64,000 nt of DNA, taken from the NCBI RefSeq assembly GCF_031179145.1, contig NZ_JAPSIB010000018.1, positions 39,814-103,813 of the forward strand, in the 5' to 3' direction. Within the stretch, counting starts at the first letter, position 1. Each line of letters begins with the position of its first letter. Below, in pieces: positions 16,177-24,601 of the stretch. This DNA is from Brevibacterium sp. Its GTDB lineage: Bacteria; Actinomycetota; Actinomycetes; Actinomycetales; Brevibacteriaceae. The notes under the pieces were generated by a model. That model searched no databases. It was not told where the DNA came from and saw only the letters and a list, made by a program, of their open reading frames with translations. A program made the translations under genes and the position numbers.

Positions 16177-17699
16177 GCGGTCCCGCCTCCGCGCTGTGGT
16201 CGAGAATCGATGAGCTGAGGGCCGGATCGACCAGCGCTGCCCCGGTGACGATCGGTGCCCGGCGCCGCTTCCGGTGGGTCGTGTCCGCGATAGTCCCCCT
16301 CACCCTGACCGCGTCGGCAGGGGTTGCGGTGATGCTTCCCGAATCCCTCCCCTACGCCGCCCGCATCACCCTCTTCGGCTTCGCCCTCGCGACGATCCTG
16401 TGGTCGCTGACCTCGATGAACGCTGCCTACGTCGCACTCGCCGTGGTCGTGCTCGTTGTGCTCCTCGGCGGAGCCAGTCAGGAGCACCTCTTCGACTCCC
16501 TCGCCTCCGACGTCATCTGGCTGATGATCGGTGCCTTCGTCCTCGGCGGAGCCCTGCGGACCTCGGGGCTGGCCGAGCGTCTCACCGCACTCGCTCTGCG
16601 CAGGTCCCGCACGGTCGGTGAGACGTTCTGGCTGGTCACAATTGTCCTCCTGCCGCTCTCCGTCTTCATTCCCTCGACCTCCGGCCGGGCCGCAGTGGTC
16701 CTGCCGCTGTTCCGGACCCTGTCCGACCTCTTCGCCGACCGCCGGATCACCCGGGCGCTGGCCCTGCTGATGCCGACGATCATCCTCGTCACGACGATCT
16801 CGACGCTCATCGGGGCGGCGTCCCACCTCATCGCCGTCGACCTCCTGCGCCAACTCACCGGCGACACCATCACCTTCGCCCACTGGGCTCTATGGGGCGT
16901 GCCCTTCGGACTCGCCGCAGCGCTCGCCTCCTGCTGGGTCGTCACCCGCATGTTCCTCGACCCGGAACTCCGGGCGCGGCGGCTGCCGGCCCCGGCCTCG
17001 AGCACGCGGGCACAGCAGGGCGGCCCGCAGACGCAGCACATCCAGCGACGGAATCGCCTCAGTCGCAGCGAACGCATCACCTCGACGGTGCTCATCGCCA
17101 TGGTCGTGCTGTGGTTGAGCGAGCCCGTCCACGGCCTCGAGGTCGCCACCGTCACTCTTGTCGGGGCACTCGTGCTCACGATGCCGCGAATCGGGGTGAT
17201 CTCCTGGAAACGGGGACTCGCCTCGGTGTCATGGAACCTCGTCGTCTTCGTCGGAGCGGCGCTGACCCTGGGCGGCGCGCTCATCGAATCCGGGGCCGGG
17301 CAGTGGATCATCGACAGCCTGTTCTCCTTCGGCGGTCTCAGTGCGACGAGCCCGACCCTCGTCGTCGTCCTCTTCATCGCCCTGCTCACCCTGACCTCGC
17401 ATCTCTACCTCACCTCACACACCGTCCGCGCGATCGCGCTCGTGCCGCCGTTCCTCTACCTCGCCGCGAGCATGGACCTCAACCCCGTCGCTGTGCTGTT
17501 CATCGCCACGGTCGGGATGGACTTCTGCCTCACCCTGCCGGTGAGCTCGAAGGCGATCCTCGTGTTCCAGGAGACCGATGTCGACACCTTCACGCCGAGC
17601 GATCTGATGCGGCTGAGCGCCGTGCTCATAGTCGTCCACGCCGTGCTCATGGTGGTCTTCTACTTCGGCTTCTGGCAATGGACCGGACTCGCCCTATGA
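16173..17699 (+). CDS. SLC13/DASS-type anion:sodium symporter
   Basis: The 508-aa membrane protein has roughly 11-12 hydrophobic segments. Motifs such as ASDVIWLMIGAFVLGGALRTSG, PSTSGRAAVVLPL and the C-terminal LTSHTVRAIALVPPFLYLA fit the divalent anion/Na+ symporter family, which carries dicarboxylates, sulfate and related anions. A hydrophilic loop with basic and Gln-rich stretches (residues ~265-300) splits the two halves. Translational coupling to glycerate kinase suggests glycerate or another short hydroxy acid as the substrate. Confidence 0.88.
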   Translation: MSGPASALWSRIDELRAGSTSAAPVTIGARRRFRWVVSAIVPLTLTASAGVAVMLPESLPYAARITLFGFALATILWSLTSMNAAYVALAVVVLVVLLGGASQEHLFDSLASDVIWLMIGAFVLGGALRTSGLAERLTALALRRSRTVGETFWLVTIVLLPLSVFIPSTSGRAAVVLPLFRTLSDLFADRRITRALALLMPTIILVTTISTLIGAASHLIAVDLLRQLTGDTITFAHWALWGVPFGLAAALASCWVVTRMFLDPELRARRLPAPASSTRAQQGGPQTQHIQRRNRLSRSERITSTVLIAMVVLWLSEPVHGLEVATVTLVGALVLTMPRIGVISWKRGLASVSWNLVVFVGAALTLGGALIESGAGQWIIDSLFSFGGLSATSPTLVVVLFIALLTLTSHLYLTSHTVRAIALVPPFLYLAASMDLNPVAVLFIATVGMDFCLTLPVSSKAILVFQETDVDTFTPSDLMRLSAVLIVVHAVLMVVFYFGFWQWTGLAL

Positions 17700-17758
17700 C
17701 CTCCCTGCCCGCCACTTCGCCTCTCGTCTCCTCGCCCCTTCACTCAAGGACTTAGCCG

Positions 17759-19048
17759 ATGACTCTGCGCCGCAAACTCTTCATCCTCTTCGGCTCGCTC
17801 GTGGCCATGACCTTCCTGGCTGCCGGGATCACCACGTGGGCGGTGATCAACTGGAAGACGACCGAGAACGACCTCCAGCGCCACTACGAGCGCAGCCTCA
17901 AGCTGCAGAACGTCCGCGCTCTGACATTTCAAGCCGTGCTCGAGGTGCCCGAGGGGCTGACCGGCAACGATCCCGACGCCCGGCAGGACTTCGAGGAGAC
18001 GATCGCCCCTGCCGCCGACTCCCTGAAGACGTGGGCACAGCTCGTCGACACTCCCGAGGAACGCGAAGAGGTCGAGCAGGTGCAGTCGGCCTTCGACGCC
18101 CTCGTCGCGGATTCGCACTTGGCCTTCGACCACATCGAGGCCGGCAGCTTCGCCGAGGCGGATCGGCTCTTCGACGAACAGATCGAGGAGGCGAGCTCGG
18201 AGTCGTTCCAAGCCGTCACCGACCAGGCCGAAGCTACCGACGCGGAGCGCCGCGAAGTCATCCACGACGCGACGAAGCAGACCCGGCACACCGCCGAGGT
18301 GATGCTCATCATCACCGCCATCAGCGCCTTCGGCATCGCTCTGCTCCTCGCGGCCTACCTCATCAGCGACGTCTTCACCCCGCTGCGGGACGTGCGACGG
18401 GCACTGGCGCAGGTGCGCAAGGGCGATCGCTCGGTGCGTCTCAACGAGGAGCGCCACGACGAGTTCGGGCAGGTCAACCAGGAGTTCAACCGACTCGTCA
18501 ACACCCTCGCAGAGGCGGAGGACTCGACTGCGAGTCCGCTCGTGCATCCGGGCCGGTCCGCGCCGGCACTGACGGTCGAACGCGCTCACGTGCGTCCGCT
18601 CGTCTACGAGGTGGTCAGCCGTCTCCATTCCGAACTCGCCGAGCGCTCAGCGGATCTCGACGTCACGTTCGACACCTCGGCGAGCCACGTGCCCGTCGAC
18701 TATCTCCCCGTCCAACAGGCGCTGAGCGCACTGATCGTCGACACGATGGAGAGAGCGGGCGGAACCGGCACTCACCTCGGCCTGAGGATCAGCGACACGG
18801 GCGTCGACAATGATCCGCGACTGGTCATCGAGGTCGGCGGCACCCGGCCCGCCGACACTGCAGCATCGACCGTGCCCGCCTCGCCGTCATCCCCTCTGGA
18901 CGACGGACAGGTGGCAACCGAGCCCCGGACGCGCAGCCTCGCCCTGGTCAGGGCAGTCGCCCAGCAGCACGGCGGCGCACTGGTCCTCGAGGACTTCGGC
19001 GCTCAGGGCACCTATGCCCGGATGGAACTGTCGCTGATCACGCGCTGA
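17759..19048 (+). CDS. HAMP-containing sensor protein with degenerate histidine-kinase-like C-terminus
   Basis: The 429-aa membrane protein has TM1 (~7-30), an extracytoplasmic helical sensor (~35-175, four-helix-bundle style, Glu/Asp-rich), TM2 (~178-202) and a HAMP linker (FTPLRDVRRALAQVRKGDRSVRL ... EFGQVNQEFNRLV). The region after HAMP resembles only part of a kinase. There is no H-box phosphoacceptor, the expected N-box Asn is missing (QQALSALIVDTM), the G1 DxGxG is absent (LVIEVGGTRP), yet the end LALVRAVAQQHGGALVLEDF resembles the terminal part of a HATPase domain. It is probably catalytically inactive. It lies between two transporter genes with no response regulator, so a transport-linked sensing role is inferred. 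Confidence 0.82.
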   Translation: MTLRRKLFILFGSLVAMTFLAAGITTWAVINWKTTENDLQRHYERSLKLQNVRALTFQAVLEVPEGLTGNDPDARQDFEETIAPAADSLKTWAQLVDTPEEREEVEQVQSAFDALVADSHLAFDHIEAGSFAEADRLFDEQIEEASSESFQAVTDQAEATDAERREVIHDATKQTRHTAEVMLIITAISAFGIALLLAAYLISDVFTPLRDVRRALAQVRKGDRSVRLNEERHDEFGQVNQEFNRLVNTLAEAEDSTASPLVHPGRSAPALTVERAHVRPLVYEVVSRLHSELAERSADLDVTFDTSASHVPVDYLPVQQALSALIVDTMERAGGTGTHLGLRISDTGVDNDPRLVIEVGGTRPADTAASTVPASPSSPLDDGQVATEPRTRSLALVRAVAQQHGGALVLEDFGAQGTYARMELSLITR

Positions 19049-19083
19049 AGTCGAGTTGGTGTGAATCCCAGCCAAACCTTGCC

Positions 19084-19134
19084 AAGTTGAGCAGGAATGA
19101 CACATACTTGCTCATACTGTTCAACTTCTGCTCA
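19084..19134 (+). promoter_or_regulatory. inverted-repeat operator candidate upstream of gntP
   Basis: Arms AAGTTGAGCAG (19084-19094) and CTGTTCAACTT (19117-19127) pair at 10 of 11 positions. Two further TGCTCA boxes (19109-19114, 19129-19134) are the complement of the TGAGCA inside the left arm. The cluster lies 33-83 bp ahead of the GntP start and is a good site for a tetrameric sugar-responsive regulator such as the DeoR protein encoded at the end of this operon. Confidence 0.55.
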
Positions 19135-19166
19135 CTCAACCGACCCGCCTCACCGTGGAGGACACT

Positions 19167-20642
19167 GTGGATCTGCAACTCATATTGGCGCTTGTCGCCG
19201 GGATCGCGACGATCGTCGTCATTGTCCTGGCCACCCGCCTCGACGCCTTCATCGCTCTGCTCGTCGCGGCCGTGGTCACCGGCGTCGTCGCCGGCCAGGA
19301 CCTGCTCGCTCTCGTCGATTCGATCACCACCGGTTTCGGCAACACCCTGGCCAGCATCGGCATCGTCATCGGCCTCGGCGTCGGGATCGGCAAGGTCCTC
19401 GAAGTCTCCGGCGCCGCCGACTCCCTTGCCCAGGCCTTCCTGCGCGCCTTCGGCAAGGGCCGCGAGCCCTGGGCGATGGGCACGGTCGGATCCTTGGTGT
19501 CGATCCCCGTCTTCTGCGACTCGGGATACGTCATCATGAACCCGCTCGCCCGCTCCATCGCCCGCGTGAAGAGGGGCGGCTACGTCACCCTCGCGCTGGC
19601 GCTCGGCTGTGGAATGACGCTGACCCACCACATGGTGCCGCCGACCCCCGGACCACTCGCCGCCACGGGCATCCTCGGCGCCGACATCGGCGCGGTCATC
19701 CTCACCGGTGTCGTCTTCACCGTCATCCTCCTGCCCGTCGTCGTCATCTACGCCCGGTGGATCGGGCCGAAGCTCGAACCCCTGCTCAACACCGAGGTCC
19801 GCGAACAGGTCTACGGCACCGTCGGCGCCACCTCGTCGGGCACCCGCGCTTCAGGCGGAATCAACACTCTCACCGGTGATGAGAGCACCCCTTCAGCGGC
19901 GTCCGACGACGTCGCGGTCGACGGTAATGACACGACCACCTCGGCGAAGAAACCGGGGGCTTTCCTCGGGTTCCTCCCCCTCATCGTGCCGCTGCTGCTC
20001 ATCGTCGCCAACACCGTGTGCACCGCGATCGACAAGAACGCTCAGGGCCAGCTCTCCGGCGACGCCTACGAAGCCTCGGCCTGGGTCGCCCCGATCGCCT
20101 TCATCGGCAACCCCGTCATCGCCCTGATCATCGGACTCGTCCTCGCCGTCTACATCCTCCTGCCCCGCGTGACCCCGCGCTCGACGGTGCAGGGGTGGCT
20201 CGCCGACGCAGCCTCCTCCGCTGGTCTCATCCTCCTCATCACCGGTGCCGGCGGCGCTTTCGGCATGGTGCTGCGGGAGTCGGGCGTCGGTGATGCCCTC
20301 GCCGAGGCGATCGCCTCGATCAGCCTGCCCGCCCTCCTCGTGCCGTTCATCATCGCCACGCTCGTGCGCCTGGCACAGGGTTCGGGCACGGTCGCGATGA
20401 TCACCGCCGCCTCCGTGACCGCCCCACTCATCGCACCCCTGGGGCTCAGCCCTCTCGTGGCCGTGATGGCGTGCACCGCCGGGTCGATGGTCTTCTCGTA
20501 CTTCAACGACTCCTACTTCTGGGTCGTCACCCGCTTCGCCGGACTCGACGGAGTCTCCGCGATCAGGGGCTGGTCCGGAATCACCACCGCCGTATGGGCG
20601 GGTTCCCTGCCGCTGCTGTTCGTGCTCGACCTGGTCGTGTGA
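19167..20642 (+). CDS. GntP-family gluconate/sugar-acid permease
   Basis: This 491-aa membrane protein is a proton-coupled uptake carrier for gluconate-type sugar acids. I prefer the GTG at 19167 because GGAGG lies 5 nt upstream; the track GTG at 19155 overlaps that site. Family features include the N-terminal LILALVAGIATIVVIVL, IGIVIGLGVGIGKVLEVSGA, SIPVFCDSGYVIMNPLARSIA, HHMVPPTPGPLAATGILGAD, and GSGTVAMITAASVTAPL. A hydrophilic insert lies near residues 215-260. The next gene is a four-carbon acid sugar kinase starting on the overlapping TGATG, so the likely cargo is threonate or erythronate. Confidence 0.93.
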   Translation: MDLQLILALVAGIATIVVIVLATRLDAFIALLVAAVVTGVVAGQDLLALVDSITTGFGNTLASIGIVIGLGVGIGKVLEVSGAADSLAQAFLRAFGKGREPWAMGTVGSLVSIPVFCDSGYVIMNPLARSIARVKRGGYVTLALALGCGMTLTHHMVPPTPGPLAATGILGADIGAVILTGVVFTVILLPVVVIYARWIGPKLEPLLNTEVREQVYGTVGATSSGTRASGGINTLTGDESTPSAASDDVAVDGNDTTTSAKKPGAFLGFLPLIVPLLLIVANTVCTAIDKNAQGQLSGDAYEASAWVAPIAFIGNPVIALIIGLVLAVYILLPRVTPRSTVQGWLADAASSAGLILLITGAGGAFGMVLRESGVGDALAEAIASISLPALLVPFIIATLVRLAQGSGTVAMITAASVTAPLIAPLGLSPLVAVMACTAGSMVFSYFNDSYFWVVTRFAGLDGVSAIRGWSGITTAVWAGSLPLLFVLDLVV

Positions 20643-22063
20643 TGCCCCTGTCCTCCCAGCAGCCGACAGGATCCCGCGGAGGCTCGACGGCGGATGCGGC
20701 CTCGTCACCGCGGTTCGTCATCGTCGCCGACGACCTCACCGGCGGGAACTCCTGCGGCGCCCTCTTCGCCGAGGCGGGTCTGCGCACCATGACCGTCACC
20801 GGCACCGGCGGGAACGAGCGCGTGAGCCTCAGCGACCTGCTCGACGACTACGATGCCGTCGTCGTCAACGCCGAGACCCGCCACCTGCCGCCCGAGACGG
20901 CTGCCGAGATCACCTCGGCGATCGTCCGCGCCGCCGGTCCCGTCGACCTCGCCACCTGCCGCATCGACACAACCCTGCGTGGGAACGTCGGACCCACCGC
21001 CGAGGCGGCCCTGGCGTCCCGGCGGGAGCTGGCCGGAGATGGAGTGAAGGTCATCGGGCTGTGTGTTCCGGCCTTCCCCTCAGCCGGACGGATCACCGTC
21101 GGCGGGCGGCAGCTGCTGCACGGCAGCCTGCTCGAGCAGACCGAACTGCGCCACGACGTGCGCTCCCCGATGCGCACCTCGGTGGTCGCCGACATCCTCG
21201 AGACCGGAACCGAACTCGCGACTCACACGATCGAGCTCGAGACCGTCCTCGACGGTCGCTGGGCCCTGCGCGCCGCCGTGCTCAGCGGCATCGGTATGGG
21301 CGCCGACGTCATCGTCTGCGACGCCCTGACCACCGAGCACGTGGACCTCATCGGCCAGGTGGTCGTCGACCTCAGCAGGGAGATCGCTGCCACCCCGGCC
21401 GATGCTCCCGGCGAGAACGCCCGGCTCCACGCGCGCCTGCGCCACGGCGAGAGACTCGAATGGCTGGCCATCGATCCGGGACCGGGCAGCCTGGCTCTGG
21501 CTCAGGCCCTGCTGCCGGCACACCACGACGAGGTGATCCTCGGCCTCTCGGGATCGGCAACCGAGGTGACCCGGAGCCAGCTGGCGAAACTCGCCGAAGA
21601 CCCCGCGGTCACAGTTCTGCGCGCGGTCCTCGACGAGGACAACCTGCCCGATGTCGAGGCCACGGTCGCACAGGTCGCGGGAGTCACCTCGGCGAAGGCG
21701 ATCATCGTCGCCACCGTCGTCGACGCCTCCGACCTCCGCGAGCTCACAACCGAGCAGTCGGAGCTCCTCCCCCGCAGACTCGCCCGGATCGCCGCCGAGG
21801 TGATGGCCGCGAGCACCGTGTCCGGGCTCTACACGACAGGCGGAGACGTCACCGCGGCCGTTCTGTCCGAACTCGACGCCCTCGGGATGGAGCTCGACAC
21901 CGAGATCATCCCTCTCGCCGTCGGCGGGCGGCTCATCGGCGGACCTCATTCCGGGGTGCCCATCGTGACGAAGGGCGGACTCATCGGGGATTCGGGCACG
22001 GCCGAACTGTGCCTGGACTACCTGAGCCAGGCCGCACGGCTGCGCAGGGCCGAGCACCGCTGA
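20642..22063 (+). CDS. four-carbon acid sugar kinase (DUF1537; DtnK/OtnK family)
   Basis: The product is 473 aa. The N-terminal substrate domain carries FVIVADDLTGGNSCGALFAE and a CRIDTTLRGNVG motif. The C-terminal nucleotide domain has LGLSGSATEVTRSQ, LYTTGGDVTAAVLSELDALG and PIVTKGGLIGD. DUF1537 kinases phosphorylate C4 on D-threonate, D-erythronate or 2-oxo-tetronates. The next gene is a PdxA-type dehydrogenase, a pairing known for the D-threonate route (kinase, then oxidative decarboxylation to dihydroxyacetone phosphate); there is no OtnC aldolase nearby, which would be needed for the oxo-tetronate route. D-threonate or D-erythronate 4-kinase is my favoured reading. Confidence 0.9.
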   Translation: MPLSSQQPTGSRGGSTADAASSPRFVIVADDLTGGNSCGALFAEAGLRTMTVTGTGGNERVSLSDLLDDYDAVVVNAETRHLPPETAAEITSAIVRAAGPVDLATCRIDTTLRGNVGPTAEAALASRRELAGDGVKVIGLCVPAFPSAGRITVGGRQLLHGSLLEQTELRHDVRSPMRTSVVADILETGTELATHTIELETVLDGRWALRAAVLSGIGMGADVIVCDALTTEHVDLIGQVVVDLSREIAATPADAPGENARLHARLRHGERLEWLAIDPGPGSLALAQALLPAHHDEVILGLSGSATEVTRSQLAKLAEDPAVTVLRAVLDEDNLPDVEATVAQVAGVTSAKAIIVATVVDASDLRELTTEQSELLPRRLARIAAEVMAASTVSGLYTTGGDVTAAVLSELDALGMELDTEIIPLAVGGRLIGGPHSGVPIVTKGGLIGDSGTAELCLDYLSQAARLRRAEHR

Positions 22064-22131
22064 CCTTGCCCGCCGGCAACTCAAGACCCGCACAGGCATA
22101 ATCATTGGAACCCAACGTCAAGGAGACTGAC

Positions 22132-23178
22132 ATGACCGCTCCCGTACTCGCCGTCACCGTGGGCGACCCCGTCGGAATCGGACCCGAGATCACCGCTCAG
22201 GTGCTCAGCGAATTCGCCGGCCGGGACGACCAGCACGGCGTCGCCGTCGCCGACCTCGCCGTCATGCAGCGCGCCGTCGACGTCCTCGGACTCGACGTCG
22301 AACTGCGTCCCATCACGGATTGGTCGACCCCGGCGGCAGGCGCCGGGGTCATCGACGTCTTCGACATCGACGTGCTCGGGACCGACCTGCCCGACTGGGG
22401 CGTCGTCGACGCTCGCGCCGGTCACGCCTCGGTGAAGGCGATCGAGATCGCTGCGAAAGCGGCGATGGACGAGGAGATCGCCGGAATCGTCACCGGACCG
22501 ATCAACAAGGAAGCAGTATGGAAGTCCGGTTCGCAGCACCTCGGACACACGGAGATGCTCGGTGAGCTCACCGGCGTGACGAAGCAGGACACGATGTTCG
22601 TCGTCGAGGACACCAAGGTGGCCGACCACAAGCTGCAGATCTTCTTCGCCACCCGCCACATGTCGCTGCGCAAGGCGCTCGACGCTCTCACCGTCGACAC
22701 CCAGGTCGATTCGATCCAGCGAGCCCACCGCGCCCTGCAGCTCTACGGTGTCGACTCCCCCCGGCTGGCCGTTGCCGCTCTCAATCCCCACGGCGGGGAG
22801 AACGGGGCGTTCGGCGACGAGGAGATCGAGATCCTCCGACCCGCCGTCGACCGCGTCAACGCCGGCTCCGACTTCGAGGTCGCCGGCCCCATCCCGGCCG
22901 ACTCGGTGTTCCACCACGGGCTGATCGGACGCTACGACGGGATCCTCTCCCAGTACCACGACCAGGGTCACATCGCCTCGAAGACCTATGACTTCGACGG
23001 CACGATCTCCGTCACCGTCGGCCTGCCCATCCTGCGCACCTCCGTCGACCACGGCACCGCCTTCGACATCGCCGGGAAGGGCATCGCCGACGCCGGAACC
23101 ATGCGTTCGGCCTACGCCGCCGCGATCGGCTATGCCCCCTTCGTCGACGGAATCCGGGCAGAGTACCTGCCGAAGTGA
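22132..23178 (+). CDS. PdxA-family 4-phospho-sugar-acid dehydrogenase (D-threonate/D-erythronate 4-phosphate type)
   Basis: The product is 348 aa from ATG 22132, which follows AAGGAG; the track TTG at 22105 has no ribosome site. It has VTVGDPVGIGPEIT, GPINKEAVWKSG, the metal-binding His of GHTEML, ALNPHGGENG and QYHDQGHI, plus DHGTAFD. PdxA proteins oxidise a 3-hydroxy-4-phospho acid and decarboxylate it. In vitamin B6 synthesis the substrate is 4-phosphohydroxythreonine, but next to a DUF1537 kinase the expected reaction is D-threonate (or erythronate) 4-phosphate to dihydroxyacetone phosphate and CO2. It may be called pdxA2 elsewhere. A second, divergent PdxA homologue sits at 37.5 kb. Confidence 0.9.
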   Translation: MTAPVLAVTVGDPVGIGPEITAQVLSEFAGRDDQHGVAVADLAVMQRAVDVLGLDVELRPITDWSTPAAGAGVIDVFDIDVLGTDLPDWGVVDARAGHASVKAIEIAAKAAMDEEIAGIVTGPINKEAVWKSGSQHLGHTEMLGELTGVTKQDTMFVVEDTKVADHKLQIFFATRHMSLRKALDALTVDTQVDSIQRAHRALQLYGVDSPRLAVAALNPHGGENGAFGDEEIEILRPAVDRVNAGSDFEVAGPIPADSVFHHGLIGRYDGILSQYHDQGHIASKTYDFDGTISVTVGLPILRTSVDHGTAFDIAGKGIADAGTMRSAYAAAIGYAPFVDGIRAEYLPK

Positions 23179-23245
23179 GGATCGTGCTTCGGTCGGAGGT
23201 TGGGTCGCCGGCAGAGGCGGTTGAAAACTGTGAGGTGATGGAGTG

Positions 23246-23971
23246 ATGGCGGTTCGCAGCGGAACGCAGAAGCGGAGAGAGACCATCGCCTCACTGCTCA
23301 AGACCGGATCATGGAGCATCGCGCGCCTGGCCGCCGAACTGGGGACCTCCGAGTCGACGATCCGCCGGGACCTGCGCGAAATGTCAGAGACCGGAGCGAT
23401 CATCCGCACGATCGGCGGCGCCGCCGCGGCCGGCTATGTCGAACCTCCTCTGGGTCAGCGGATGGAGCAGAACGCCGAGGCGAAGGACGCGATCGCGGCG
23501 ACCGCCCAGCGCTTCCTCGACGATCCGGGAGTCCGGTCCGTGTTCCTCGACGCGGGGTCGACGACAGTGCGCCTGGCCGAGAGGATCCGCTCCCGGCGCG
23601 ACCTCACGGTCTACACCCGCGGTCTCGAGATCGCCCTCACCCTCGCCCATCCCGCAGGCCCCGAGGTCGTGATGATCGGCGGCCGGGTCTCGACGATGTC
23701 GCACGGCACGACCGGGGCGCTCAGCGACTACGCCCTCGACCGACTCCGGGTGGACGTCGCATTCCTCGGCGCCGATGCCGTCGACCCGGCTGCCGGTCTG
23801 GGAGAGCCGACGCTCGAGGAGGCCCGGACGAAGGAGCTCGTCGCCGAACGTGCGGGTGCCGTCATCGTCATGGCCGACAGCTCGAAGACCGGTCGGGAGG
23901 TCGCCGCGTGGGCGCCCATGCCGGACGGCTGGGTGTGGATCGACGAGACGGGATCGCGGACGTTCGGCTGA
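23246..23971 (+). CDS. DeoR-family transcriptional regulator
   Basis: The 241-aa protein has an N-terminal DeoR helix-turn-helix (RRETIASLLKTGSWSIARLAAELGTSESTIRRDL) and a C-terminal sugar-phosphate sensor domain of the isomerase-like DeoRC fold (VFLDAGSTTVRLAERI, MIGGRVSTMSHGTTG, AFLGADAV, IVMADSSKTGR). The start is ATG 23246, with a GTG immediately before. DeoR proteins usually repress sugar operons and are released by a phosphorylated intermediate; a 4-phospho-tetronate or triose phosphate would fit here. The likely targets are the gntP-kinase-pdxA genes and perhaps the glycerate kinase operon. Confidence 0.93.
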   Translation: MAVRSGTQKRRETIASLLKTGSWSIARLAAELGTSESTIRRDLREMSETGAIIRTIGGAAAAGYVEPPLGQRMEQNAEAKDAIAATAQRFLDDPGVRSVFLDAGSTTVRLAERIRSRRDLTVYTRGLEIALTLAHPAGPEVVMIGGRVSTMSHGTTGALSDYALDRLRVDVAFLGADAVDPAAGLGEPTLEEARTKELVAERAGAVIVMADSSKTGREVAAWAPMPDGWVWIDETGSRTFG

Positions 23972-23990
23972 GTGCCTCTCACCTGACCGG

Positions 23991-24022
23991 TGTAATGGTT
24001 TTTGACAGATCATCCGTTACAC
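23991..24022 (+). promoter_or_regulatory. inverted repeat with -35-like box ahead of the CGNR gene
   Basis: TGTAATGG and CCGTTACA form an 8-bp inverted repeat with one mismatch and a 15-bp spacer that contains TTGACA at 24002-24007, a perfect -35 box. The downstream start ATG at 24038 is close, so the mRNA leader must be very short. This arrangement suits autoregulation by the encoded CGNR regulator. Confidence 0.5.
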
Positions 24023-24037
24023 GCACAGACTCGAACC

Positions 24038-24601
24038 ATGAACACGTCATGGGTGTGGCTCGGTGATCATCTCGCCGTCGACTTCGCGAACACGGTCAAA
24101 GTCGTCGACGGCAGAACCGTCGAACTGATAGGAACTCGGGAGGAGTTCAACAGCTGGTACGAGCTCGTACCGGCGCCGCTGCCGCACATCGACATCCGCG
24201 ACAGCGAGCTCGTCTCACTTCGGACCCTGCGCGACGTCGCCCTGCGCCTGTTGCACGCTGCCGCCGCCGGCGAGGCGCTGGACACCGAGGACGTCAGTTC
24301 GATCAATCGCACGGTCCGGGCCTCAAGCATCAGTCGTGTCCTCGGGGCGACAGTGGGATCGACGCGACTGGAGGCAGGCGACGACTTTCCCGCCCTGGCC
24401 GGAGTGCTTGCTTCTGCAGTCGTCGATCTGCTCGCGCAACCGAACATCGCCAATCTCGCGGTCTGCCCGGCTCCTGACTGCGGACAGTTCTTCCACCGGG
24501 CACGGCCGAATCAACGGTGGTGCAGCCCCGGATGCGGCAATCGCGCTCGAGTCGACCGCCACCGGCACCGGCGGAACTCCCCGAGCGAGGACGGTCGGTG
24601 A
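24038..24601 (+). CDS. ABATE/CGNR zinc-finger transcriptional regulator
   Basis: The 187-aa protein has an N-terminal stress-associated ABATE-type domain (LAVDFANTVKVVDGRTVELIGTREE) and a C-terminal CGNR zinc finger. Its four Cys are in AVCPAPDCGQFF and WCSPGCGNRARVDRHRHR, the last segment being strongly basic and likely DNA-binding. The start is ATG 24038; the TTG start in the track is unsupported. Its stop overlaps the LysE-type exporter start, and such pairs commonly let a sensor control the adjacent exporter. Confidence 0.88.
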   Translation: MNTSWVWLGDHLAVDFANTVKVVDGRTVELIGTREEFNSWYELVPAPLPHIDIRDSELVSLRTLRDVALRLLHAAAAGEALDTEDVSSINRTVRASSISRVLGATVGSTRLEAGDDFPALAGVLASAVVDLLAQPNIANLAVCPAPDCGQFFHRARPNQRWCSPGCGNRARVDRHRHRRNSPSEDGR

